Below are positions 42,275 through 49,658 of a DNA stretch of 64,000 bases, one piece after another. Made by a program: the position numbers and the translations under genes. The notes under the pieces were generated by a model. The model made no database searches and had not been told where the DNA came from. It was given only the letters and a program-made list of their open reading frames with translations. Positions within the stretch are counted from its first letter, which is position 1. The number at the start of each line of letters is the position of its first letter. The stretch lies in the NCBI GenBank assembly GCA_023258975.1, contig JAHFRD010000005.1:171711-235710 (forward strand), written 5' to 3'. This DNA is from Hydrogenophilales bacterium (GTDB taxonomy: Bacteria > Pseudomonadota > Gammaproteobacteria > Burkholderiales > Thiobacillaceae).

Positions 42275-43603
42275 ATGACTATTGATCGCCGCGAATTTCT
42301 GAAAGTATCCGCCGGTGCCGCTGGCGCCGTTACCCTGTCCGGCCTCGCCGGCTGCGCCACCACCAGCGTCGCCGATGCCAAAGCCAAAATCGTTGTCGTC
42401 GGTGCCGGTTTCGGTGGCTCCACCTTCGCTCGCTACATGAAGACCTGGGCTCCCCAGTCGGAAGTCACCCTGATCGAACCCAACCCCGTCTTTACCTCCT
42501 GCCCGTTCTCGAACACGGTGCTGGCGGGCATCAACAAGATGGAAGACATCTCCATGCCCTACGACTACATCAAGAAAGTCGTGGACAACTTCGTGCCGGA
42601 CACCGTCACCGCCATCGACACCGCCAAACAGACCGTCACCACTGCGGGCGGCAAGACCTTCGCCTATGACCGCCTGGTTCTGGCCGGCGGCATCGAACTG
42701 CTCTATGACGCGGTGCAAGGCTACGACGTCGAGACCCGCAAGACCATCAAGCACGCCTGGAAGGCCAGCCCGGATCAAACCGGTGTTCTGCGCCAGCAAC
42801 TGGAAGCCATGCCCGACGGCGGCACCTTCGTGATGTCCGTGCCCAAGGCCCCCTACCGCTGCCCGCCCGGCCCCTATGAACGCGCCTGCATGGTGGCCAG
42901 CTACTTCAAGAAAGCCAAGCCCAAGTCCAAGGTCATCGTCCTGGACGGCAACCCGGACATCGCCTCCAAGAAGGGCCTGTTCCTGGCCGCCTGGAAGAAG
43001 CACTTTGGTTATGGCACCGACAACAGCATGATCGACTACCGCCCCAACAACATGCCGCGTTCCGTGGATGCCAAGAAGATGATGGTCGGCACCGAATTCG
43101 ACGACGTGAAGGGCAGTGTCATCAACGTGGTGCCGCCCATGCGCGCCGCCAAGGTCACCGGCATGGCGGGCGTCCGCACCGGCAACGACGGCACCTGGTG
43201 CCCGGTCAACTATCTGACCTTCGAGTCCACGGTCGTGCCCAACGTCCACATCCTGGGCGACTCGGCGCTGACCAACTTCCCGAAATCGGGTTCCGTGGCC
43301 AACAACACCGGCAAGATGTGCGCCTACGCGATCAGCGAAATGCTCGCCGGCCGCCAGCCCGACCCGTCCCCGGTCGTGACCAACACCTGCTACTCCGGTA
43401 CCGGCATGGGCACCGCCTTCCACGTGGCAACCGTGTTCCGCTGGGATCCCGAGAAGAAAGCCCTGGTACCTCCCAAGGGTGCCAATGGCGTCTCCAAGGA
43501 AGAAAGCGAACTGGAAATGGCCTATATGGAGTCCTGGGCCAAGAACGTCTGGTCCGATACCCTGGGCTTGCCCGACAACTACAACTTCACCGCCAAGGGC
43601 TGA
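42275..43603 (+). CDS. fccB: Flavoprotein subunit of flavocytochrome c sulfide dehydrogenase
   Basis: A 442-residue FAD protein that oxidises sulfide to sulfur in the periplasm. The N-terminus MTIDRREFLKVSAGAAGA is a twin-arginine signal, as expected for a cofactor-loaded protein. The FAD-binding segment is KIVVVGAGFGGSTFARYM. Cysteines in VFTSCPFSN and TNTCYSGTG lie where the redox disulfide of the family is found. The FCSD C-terminal domain covers about the last 70 residues (WDPEKKALVPPKGAN). The codon use is tidy and G/C-ending, suggesting strong expression. A strong terminator follows. Confidence 0.96.
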   Translation: MTIDRREFLKVSAGAAGAVTLSGLAGCATTSVADAKAKIVVVGAGFGGSTFARYMKTWAPQSEVTLIEPNPVFTSCPFSNTVLAGINKMEDISMPYDYIKKVVDNFVPDTVTAIDTAKQTVTTAGGKTFAYDRLVLAGGIELLYDAVQGYDVETRKTIKHAWKASPDQTGVLRQQLEAMPDGGTFVMSVPKAPYRCPPGPYERACMVASYFKKAKPKSKVIVLDGNPDIASKKGLFLAAWKKHFGYGTDNSMIDYRPNNMPRSVDAKKMMVGTEFDDVKGSVINVVPPMRAAKVTGMAGVRTGNDGTWCPVNYLTFESTVVPNVHILGDSALTNFPKSGSVANNTGKMCAYAISEMLAGRQPDPSPVVTNTCYSGTGMGTAFHVATVFRWDPEKKALVPPKGANGVSKEESELEMAYMESWAKNVWSDTLGLPDNYNFTAKG

Positions 43604-43625
43604 TTCCCGCCGCCTGGTGCAATGG

Positions 43626-43651
43626 AAGGGGCCTTCGGGCCCCTTTTTTTT
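43626..43651 (+). terminator. Rho-independent terminator after fccAB
   Basis: Stem AAGGGGCC/GGCCCCTT with a TTCG tetraloop, followed by an unbroken T-run. Confidence 0.95.
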
Positions 43652-43738
43652 GTGCTTCAGTGTTGTGGCCTTGTTTGTTTTGTTGGCCAGAACCAGAAGC
43701 CAATCGCCGTTATCCCGGATAATCCTGGAAACGGCAGC

Positions 43739-44002
43739 CTATTGAAAAAATGCTTTACTCCCTGGTGGCAGCTCATGAGACACAGTACCAAGTAGCTCGC
43801 TGTAGAGGTTGTTCGCTTGCAGTTTGCCGTCGATTGTCATGCTAATGCTGCGGTCGGCCATCTCACGCACGATATGAACCGCACCCCACCCGGCCAGGAA
43901 CTGTTCAATCGCAAACCGTAGGGCTGCCGCGCGATCCTCCTCCAACGCCCATCCCTCCCCCGTCCAGCGAACCCAGTGCGGGCCTTTTCCGTTGCGGATC
44001 AC
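43739..44002 (-). CDS. Hypothetical protein, possibly truncated
   Basis: An 87-residue open frame that I do not recognise (GTG start, [20 protein letters not shown] ... [16 protein letters not shown]). The frame stays open upstream of the GTG for about 30 codons ([12 protein letters not shown] among them) without an ATG, so it may be the 3' part of a gene that lost its beginning. It occupies most of the 524-bp gap between fccB and rimO. It has no ribosome site and no neighbours on its strand. A chance frame cannot be excluded. Confidence 0.4.
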   Translation of the reverse strand: MIRNGKGPHWVRWTGEGWALEEDRAAALRFAIEQFLAGWGAVHIVREMADRSISMTIDGKLQANNLYSELLGTVSHELPPGSKAFFQ

Positions 44003-44127
44003 CCCGCGCCAAGTACCAGAAATCCAACCTTCGCACTGGCGCCGGATCGCAGCCCGGACCCGGCCGACTGGCGGGGGTCAGAAAACCGCACGTAGCTGTA
44101 CACTTTCCCCATTTACCGAACTGCCAA

Positions 44128-45441
44128 ATGAAAAGAATAGCCAGCATAGCTTTCGCGTCTCTCGGCTGCCCGAAAAACACCTTCGACTCCGAGCGCATCC
44201 TCACCCAACTGCGCGCCGAGGGTTACCTCATCGTCCCCACCTATCAGGATGCCGATCTGGTGGTGGTCAACACCTGCGGTTTCATCGACGCCGCCGTGGA
44301 GGAGAGCCTGGACGCCATCGGCGAGGCGCTGCGCGAGAACGGCAAGGTCATCGTCACCGGCTGTCTCGGCGCGCGCGAACAGGTGGTGATGGACGCGCAT
44401 CCGCAAGTGCTGGCGGTCACCGGCCCGCATGCGGCGGAAGCGGTGATGGGCCACGTCCACGCCCATCTGGCGAAGCCGCACGACCCGTACACCGACCTGA
44501 TTCCACCCGGCGGCATGAAGCTCACCCCGCGCCATTACGCCTATCTCAAGATTTCCGAGGGCTGCAACCACCGTTGCACCTTCTGCATCATCCCGTCCCT
44601 GCGCGGCGATCTGGTGTCGCGACCGATCGGCGACGTGCTGACCGAGGCCGAGGCCCTGGCCCGCGCCGGAGTGAAGGAATTGCTGGTGATTTCCCAGGAC
44701 ACCAGCGCCTATGGCGTAGACGTGAAATACCGCACCGGCTTCCACAACGGTCGCCCGGTGAAGACGCGCATGCTGGAACTGGCGCGGGAACTGGCCAAGT
44801 TGGGCATTTGGGTGCGGCTGCATTACGTCTACCCGTATCCCAGCGTGGACGACGTGATTCCGCTCATGGCCGAGGGGAAAGTCTTGCCCTACCTCGACGT
44901 GCCGTTCCAGCACGCCAGCCCTCGTATCCTCAAGGCGATGAAGCGCCCCGGCAACATCGAAAACACCCTGCGCCGAATCGAGAAGTGGCGAGAGGCCTGC
45001 CCCGACCTGGCCATCCGCAGCACCTTCATCGTTGGCTTTCCAGGCGAGACCGAGGAAGACTTCGACACCCTGCTCGATTTCCTGGAGGAAGCGAAGCTCG
45101 ACCGCGTCGGCGCCTTCGCCTATTCGCCGGTGGAGGGCGCCAAAGCCAACGAACTGGCCGACCCGGTGGACGAGGATGTGCAACAGGATCGCCTCGCGCG
45201 CTTCATGGATGTCCAGGCCGACATCAGCGCCGCCAAGCTGAAAGCCCGCCTGGGCCAGGAAATGACCGTGCTGGTGGATGAGGCCGGCGGTGGCCGCGCC
45301 ATCGCCCGCTCCTACGCCGATGCCCCGGAAATCGACGGCGTGGTCCATATCGCCCAGGGTCGGGGATTGCAGCCGGGCGACTTCGTGAAGGTGAGGATCA
45401 CACGCTCAGACGACTATGATTTGTGGGGAAAACCGGTTTGA
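44128..45441 (+). CDS. rimO: Ribosomal protein uS12 methylthiotransferase RimO
   Basis: Radical-SAM enzyme that adds a methylthio group to an Asp of ribosomal protein S12. The 437-residue protein has the UPF0004 domain first ([17 protein letters not shown], then [19 protein letters not shown]), the radical-SAM cysteines [18 protein letters not shown], and a C-terminal TRAM domain (about 375-437). It stands alone upstream of a toxin-antitoxin pair, with no visible link to the 30S genes. Confidence 0.97.
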   Translation: MKRIASIAFASLGCPKNTFDSERILTQLRAEGYLIVPTYQDADLVVVNTCGFIDAAVEESLDAIGEALRENGKVIVTGCLGAREQVVMDAHPQVLAVTGPHAAEAVMGHVHAHLAKPHDPYTDLIPPGGMKLTPRHYAYLKISEGCNHRCTFCIIPSLRGDLVSRPIGDVLTEAEALARAGVKELLVISQDTSAYGVDVKYRTGFHNGRPVKTRMLELARELAKLGIWVRLHYVYPYPSVDDVIPLMAEGKVLPYLDVPFQHASPRILKAMKRPGNIENTLRRIEKWREACPDLAIRSTFIVGFPGETEEDFDTLLDFLEEAKLDRVGAFAYSPVEGAKANELADPVDEDVQQDRLARFMDVQADISAAKLKARLGQEMTVLVDEAGGGRAIARSYADAPEIDGVVHIAQGRGLQPGDFVKVRITRSDDYDLWGKPV

Positions 45442-45472
45442 TTTCCAAAATGGGACGGATTGAGAGGGGCAA

Positions 45473-45709
45473 ATGATGCACACACACATCAAGGAACTGT
45501 TCGAACAAGTCAGAAATTTACCTATTGAGGAACAGATCGAGTTGGCCGATCTCATCTACTCGGGAACCGCGATTCCGACCGATGAATGGGAGGCCGCCTG
45601 GCAAGTGGAGTGTGAACGACGCTGGGCGGAATACGAGCGCGGCGAGGTTGTAGCCATCGACACGGAGGAGGTTTTCTCCAGCCTGAAACAGAAGTACGGC
45701 TGGCAATGA
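45473..45709 (+). CDS. Addiction-module antitoxin
   Basis: A 78-residue acidic protein of the small addiction-module component family (LPIEEQIELADLIYSG, and a C-terminus EEVFSSLKQKYGWQ). It overlaps the downstream ParE/RelE-like toxin gene by 4 bp, which gives the function. GAGAGG lies 7 bases before the first ATG; a second ATG follows directly. Confidence 0.85.
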   Translation: MMHTHIKELFEQVRNLPIEEQIELADLIYSGTAIPTDEWEAAWQVECERRWAEYERGEVVAIDTEEVFSSLKQKYGWQ

Positions 45710-46008
45710 AAATCCGCTATCTACCTGACGCGCATGGCGAGTTGAAGGAAGGCGTGGCTTATTACCATGAGCGTAACCCTGTAGCGGCAAGGCGTTTTGC
45801 CGAGGCGATCCGCCAGGAAGAGCGCCACCTTGTCGAACAACCACTGTCCGCGCCGAAAACCGTGAGTGAATTTCGTTCCTGGCGCATCCCGCGTTTTCCC
45901 TATTCATTGGTCTACCGCATCGCCGACCAGGAAGCACTCATCGTCGCCTTGGCCCATCACAGCCGCCGCCCAGGCTATTGGAAAGCCCGACTGCGTGAAG
46001 CCCATTGA
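45706..46008 (+). CDS. ParE/RelE-type toxin
   Basis: A 100-residue toxin (MKIRYLPDAHGELKEGVAYY, RFAEAIRQEERHLVEQP, then IPRFPYSLVYRIADQEALIV and AHHSRRPGYW) of the ParE/RelE superfamily. The C-terminal AHHSRRPGYW is usual for toxins paired with this antitoxin type. It is unrelated in close sequence to the parE copy at 32811. It lies 4 bp before the NUDIX gene, so some read-through into nudix-mnmA is possible. Confidence 0.88.
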   Translation: MKIRYLPDAHGELKEGVAYYHERNPVAARRFAEAIRQEERHLVEQPLSAPKTVSEFRSWRIPRFPYSLVYRIADQEALIVALAHHSRRPGYWKARLREAH

Positions 46009-46012
46009 TCCC

Positions 46013-46480
46013 ATGACCCAAGAAATCTGGAAACCCCACGTCGTCGTCGCCGCCGTCATCGAACGCGACGGCCAGTTCCTGCTGGTGGAGGAACACACCG
46101 ATTCCGGCATCCTGTTCAACCAGCCGGCCGGGCATCTGGAAGAGGGCGAATCCTTGCTGGACGCGGTGCGCCGCGAGGTGTTCGAGGAAACCGCGCACCA
46201 CTTCGAGCCGGAGGCGCTGCTCGGCGTGTATCGCTGGCGGCACCCGAAGAAGCGGCAACGCACCTACCTGCGCTTCGCCTTCACCGGCCGGGTCACCGGA
46301 TTCGACCCGGCCGCCACGCTCGACGACGGCATCCTGCGCGCGCTGTGGATGAGCGCAGAGGAAATCGCCGCCCTCGCCCACCGCCACCGCAGCCCGCTGA
46401 TCCTGGATTGCATCCGCGACTACCAGCGTGGTCGGCGCTTCCCGCTGGGCCTGCTGACCGATTATCCGGACGAGGCATGA
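46013..46480 (+). CDS. NUDIX hydrolase, NudJ-like
   Basis: A 155-residue NUDIX pyrophosphatase. The box reads GHLEEGESLLDAVRREVFEE, with the catalytic REVFEET core, preceded by HVVVAAVIERDGQFLLVEEH. Position just before mnmA and the segment RWRHPKKRQRTYLRFAF match the NudJ group (thiamine pyrophosphate/nucleotide phosphatase in E. coli). The exact substrate is not certain. Start ATG at 46013, 4 bp after the toxin stop. Confidence 0.92.
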   Translation: MTQEIWKPHVVVAAVIERDGQFLLVEEHTDSGILFNQPAGHLEEGESLLDAVRREVFEETAHHFEPEALLGVYRWRHPKKRQRTYLRFAFTGRVTGFDPAATLDDGILRALWMSAEEIAALAHRHRSPLILDCIRDYQRGRRFPLGLLTDYPDEA

Positions 46481-46531
46481 ACAGCCCCCACGCTCACGTG
46501 CGTTCGCTGCTGATAAGGCCCCTATCCTTCG

Positions 46532-46580
46532 GCACCCCCGAGGGGGTGCATGCTTCCCGTAGTGCCGCCCCAAGGGAAGC
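46532..46580 (+). promoter_or_regulatory. Two hairpins directly before mnmA
   Basis: GCACCCCC/GGGGGTGC (46532-46549) and GCTTCCC/GGGAAGC (46552-46580). The right arm of the second includes GGGAAG, the only ribosome-site-like sequence before the GTG at 46584, so folding would mask it. Confidence 0.45.
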
Positions 46581-46583
46581 GGC

Positions 46584-47672
46584 GTGAGCAGGATCGTTGT
46601 CGGCCTCTCGGGCGGTGTCGATTCCGCCGTCACCGCCTGGCTCCTGAAACAACAGGGGCACGAGGTGGTGGGCGTGTTCATGAAGAACTGGGAAGCCGAC
46701 GATCTGGAAGACGACTGCCCCATCGCCCAGGACTTCCGCGATGTGCAGGCCATCGCCGATGTACTCGGCATCGAGGTCGAACTGGTCAATTTCAGCCGCG
46801 AATACCAGGAGCGGGTGTTCGCCTACTTCCTGGCCGAATACCAGGCCGGCCGCACCCCCAATCCGGATGTGCTGTGCAACGCGGAGATCAAGTTCAAGGC
46901 CTTTCTCGATCACGCCATCAGCCTGGGCGCCGAGCATCTCGCCACCGGCCACTACGCGCGCCTCGATGGAGAGACCCCGAATCGCCGCCTGTTGAAAGCG
47001 GTGGATGGCAACAAGGACCAGAGCTATTTTCTCTATCGGCTGAACCAGACGCAGATCGCCCGCGCCTTGTTTCCCCTGGGTGGACTGCCCAAGCCGCATG
47101 TGCGCGAACTGGCGCGGCAGGCCGGCCTGCCGGTGGCGGAGAAGAAGGACAGCACCGGCATCTGCTTCATCGGCGAGCGGCCGTTCCGCGAATTTCTACA
47201 ACGCTACCTGCCCACGCAACCGGGCGACATGGTGACGCCCGAGGGCCGCGTGATGGGGCGGCATCAAGGCCTCATGTATCACACCCTCGGCCAGCGCAAG
47301 GGGCTGGGCATCGGTGGGGTGAAGGACGACGAGAAGGGGGGTGAGCCCTGGTTCGCCGCCGGCAAGAATCTGGAAACGAATGAATTGATCGTGGTGCAAG
47401 GCCACGACCATCCCCTGTTGCTGTCATCCACCCTGCGCGCCGACCAGTTTTCCTGGATCGGCCCGCCACCGCTCGCGGGCCGCCGCTACGGCGCCAAGAC
47501 CCGCTACCGGCAACAGGATGCCGCCTGCGTGATGGAAGCGGTTGCCGGCGACGAACTGGTGTTGCGCTTCGCGCAACCGCAATGGGCGGTCACGCCGGGG
47601 CAATCGGTGGTGTTGTACGACGGCGATGTCTGCCTCGGTGGCGGCGTGATCGTTGCGGCGGGAGATGGGTAG
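46584..47672 (+). CDS. mnmA: tRNA 2-thiouridylase MnmA
   Basis: Makes 2-thiouridine at position 34 of tRNA Lys, Glu and Gln. The 362-residue protein has the PP-loop [16 protein letters not shown], the adenylation/thiolation cysteine in [15 protein letters not shown] and the second catalytic Cys in [13 protein letters not shown]. Sulfur normally comes through the Tus relay; a TusE-like gene is at 14366. The start is GTG at 46584, just after two hairpins, and the NUDIX gene lies upstream on the same strand. Confidence 0.97.
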   Translation: MSRIVVGLSGGVDSAVTAWLLKQQGHEVVGVFMKNWEADDLEDDCPIAQDFRDVQAIADVLGIEVELVNFSREYQERVFAYFLAEYQAGRTPNPDVLCNAEIKFKAFLDHAISLGAEHLATGHYARLDGETPNRRLLKAVDGNKDQSYFLYRLNQTQIARALFPLGGLPKPHVRELARQAGLPVAEKKDSTGICFIGERPFREFLQRYLPTQPGDMVTPEGRVMGRHQGLMYHTLGQRKGLGIGGVKDDEKGGEPWFAAGKNLETNELIVVQGHDHPLLLSSTLRADQFSWIGPPPLAGRRYGAKTRYRQQDAACVMEAVAGDELVLRFAQPQWAVTPGQSVVLYDGDVCLGGGVIVAAGDG

Positions 47673-47708
47673 GCCCGGTGGCGGCGTGATCGCCACCTGA
47701 CGATCCAC

Positions 47709-47763
47709 TGTGGCGCTGGCTTGCGACCACCTATAAAAGACGCCGGCTGGAAGCCGGCGCTAC
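47709..47763. repeat. Degenerate family B palindrome
   Basis: The right end GACGCCGGCTGGAAGCCGGC then GCTAC keeps the family B arm; the left arm (TGTGGCGCTGGCTTGCG) has diverged. It lies between the convergent mnmA and M17 aminopeptidase genes. Confidence 0.6.
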
Positions 47764-47823
47764 AGGAGTCATTCCTTCCCGGCGGGCGCGGGCCGATTTT
47801 CACGCCTCCCGCCAGGTAAACCG

Positions 47824-49278
47824 CTACGCCTCCAGCAGCGCCAGCCCCAGGCCCACCCCGAAACCGTTGATGTCCGTCGCCGCCGCGCCGAGTCCGCCCT
47901 TGCAGCGGCTGGCGGAAAGATCGACATGCAGCCACGGCGTATCGCCGACGAAACGTTTGAGGAACAACGCGGCGAGGATGTGGTCGGCCTCGGAATCCAG
48001 CGTGCACTGTTTCACATCGGCCACCGTCGAATCCAGCGCCTCGTCGTAATCCTCCGGCATCGGGAAGGCCACCACCCGCTCGCCGCTCGCTTGGCCCGCC
48101 GCCACGGCGCGCGCGGCGAAATCGTCGCGGTTGGAAATCACCCCGCTCATGCGTTCGCCCAACGCCACCGCCATGCTGCCGGTGAGGGTGGCGAAGGAGA
48201 GGATCGCCGCCGGCTTTGCCTTCGCCGCCAGCGTCAGCGTATCCGCCAGCACCATGCGCCCCTCGGCGTCGGTGTGGACGATCTCGATGGTGGTGCCGTT
48301 CATCGCGGTTACCACCTCGTTCTGGGTGTAGGCCTCGGGGGAAAGATGGTTCTCGGCGATGGCCAGCCAGACCTCCAGCTTCACCGGCAGTTTCAGGCGC
48401 GTGGCGGCGAGCAGGATGCCCAACGCCACGGCGGAACCGTTCATGTCGTCGTGCATGTTGTTCATGTAGCGCGCCGGCTTCAAATTGTGGCCGCCGGTAT
48501 CGAAACAGATGCCCTTGCCGACCAGCGCGGTCGCGTTGCCCTTGGCGTTTTTGCCCTTGTAGGACAAGCGCATGATCGCCGCGTCCTCATGGCCGCTGCC
48601 GCGCGCCACCGCCAGAAAGGCGCCGGCCTTCAGCTTTTTCAGGCGTTTGACGTCGTATTCCTCGATCTCCCAGCCCGCCTCCGCCGCCAGGGCGCGGATG
48701 CGCTCGCGGTAGGTCTTCGGCGTCAACAGATTGGGCGGCAGCAGGGTCAACTCGCGGCACAGGCTGTTGCCCTCGGCCAGCGCGCGTTCGCGCTTCAGGT
48801 CGAGGTCGGCGACGCCATGCAAAACGAGTTGCTTCAACGCCTTGGGCGGTTTTCCGCTTTTCCAGGTCGGCATCGGCGTGCCGTTCAGCCAGGCGACATA
48901 GGCCGCCGCGCGCGCCGCGCGTTCGCGGAAATCGGCCTCGCCATAGACCGCGATCTCAAGCACGGCAGGCTGTTCGTCGAACAGCGGCTTCATTGCCTGG
49001 CGCAGGGCGGCATGCCAGTCGAAGGCGCTTTGCTTCATGTCCAGTCGCAACCACGCCGACACGCAACCGCCCGGCAATTCCAGCGTCAACGCGGCCTTGA
49101 CCGGTTCCGCCGCCGGCTTGCCGCGCCGCGCCAGCGCCGCCACGGCCGCCTCGTGTTCGGGCGCATCGTGCCAGTCCGGCCCGGCGGGCAGAATGAGCAG
49201 GAGATGGCGCGTTTCGGGCGCGCGTCGCGCCAGGGTTTCCGGGTGCTGGGTCAGGCGGGCGAGGGTGGACGGTTTCAT
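47824..49278 (-). CDS. M17-family leucyl aminopeptidase
   Basis: A 484-residue cytosolic metallo-aminopeptidase. The C-terminal catalytic domain shows LVGKGICFDTGGHNLKP, NNMHDDMNGSAVALGIL, the signature EIVHTDAEGRMVLADTL (NTDAEGRL in most members, His for Asn here) and LSFATLTGSMAVALGERM. The N-terminal half is diverged from E. coli PepA, so it is a PepA-like rather than a clear PepA orthologue. It stands alone, convergent with mnmA. Confidence 0.92.
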   Translation of the reverse strand: MKPSTLARLTQHPETLARRAPETRHLLLILPAGPDWHDAPEHEAAVAALARRGKPAAEPVKAALTLELPGGCVSAWLRLDMKQSAFDWHAALRQAMKPLFDEQPAVLEIAVYGEADFRERAARAAAYVAWLNGTPMPTWKSGKPPKALKQLVLHGVADLDLKRERALAEGNSLCRELTLLPPNLLTPKTYRERIRALAAEAGWEIEEYDVKRLKKLKAGAFLAVARGSGHEDAAIMRLSYKGKNAKGNATALVGKGICFDTGGHNLKPARYMNNMHDDMNGSAVALGILLAATRLKLPVKLEVWLAIAENHLSPEAYTQNEVVTAMNGTTIEIVHTDAEGRMVLADTLTLAAKAKPAAILSFATLTGSMAVALGERMSGVISNRDDFAARAVAAGQASGERVVAFPMPEDYDEALDSTVADVKQCTLDSEADHILAALFLKRFVGDTPWLHVDLSASRCKGGLGAAATDINGFGVGLGLALLEA

Positions 49279-49321
49279 GGTGGGATCAGGCCATCAGGGG
49301 AGAGCGAGTGTATCCCGTGAG

Positions 49322-49392
49322 GTAGGAGCGTCCGCTCGCGGCGCGAATTTCGCGATGTGCCAATGGTTCGCGCCGCGAGCGGACGCTCCTAC
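49322..49392. repeat. Long palindrome, variant of family A
   Basis: GTAGGAGCGTCCGCTCGCGG with its complement ending GCTCCTAC; arms of about 27 bases. The outer GTAGGAGCG matches family A and the inner part differs. It lies between the divergent aminopeptidase and aceE genes. The remainder of the 380-bp gap has the aceE promoter and nothing else that I recognise. Confidence 0.85.
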
Positions 49393-49457
49393 GAAAAACA
49401 AGCCTGATCCATTAGCCATTTGGAATATTAAAAACATCAATACTCTGTATTGATAAA

Positions 49458-49486
49458 TTGACCGTAATGGGGCGCACCACGATAAT
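49458..49486 (+). promoter_or_regulatory. Probable sigma-70 promoter of the aceE-aceF-lpdA operon
   Basis: TTGACC and GATAAT with a 17-base spacer, about 170 bases before the aceE ATG, leaving a long leader. A second extended -10 (TGCTATAGT) lies at 49558-49566. Confidence 0.6.
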
Positions 49487-49658
49487 TCGCGGCCTTTGCC
49501 ATGATGACTCATGGCCCCTCGCTTCCACGGCGCGGATGGGATTGAGTGCGCGCTGGTTGCTATAGTGGCGGCCGCGTCATGCCTGCTTATGCCTTTTCCC
49601 CGACTCCGCCTGGCGTGTGAGCGGGGGTATAGAGAAACCGATACGGAGAACTTGATTC

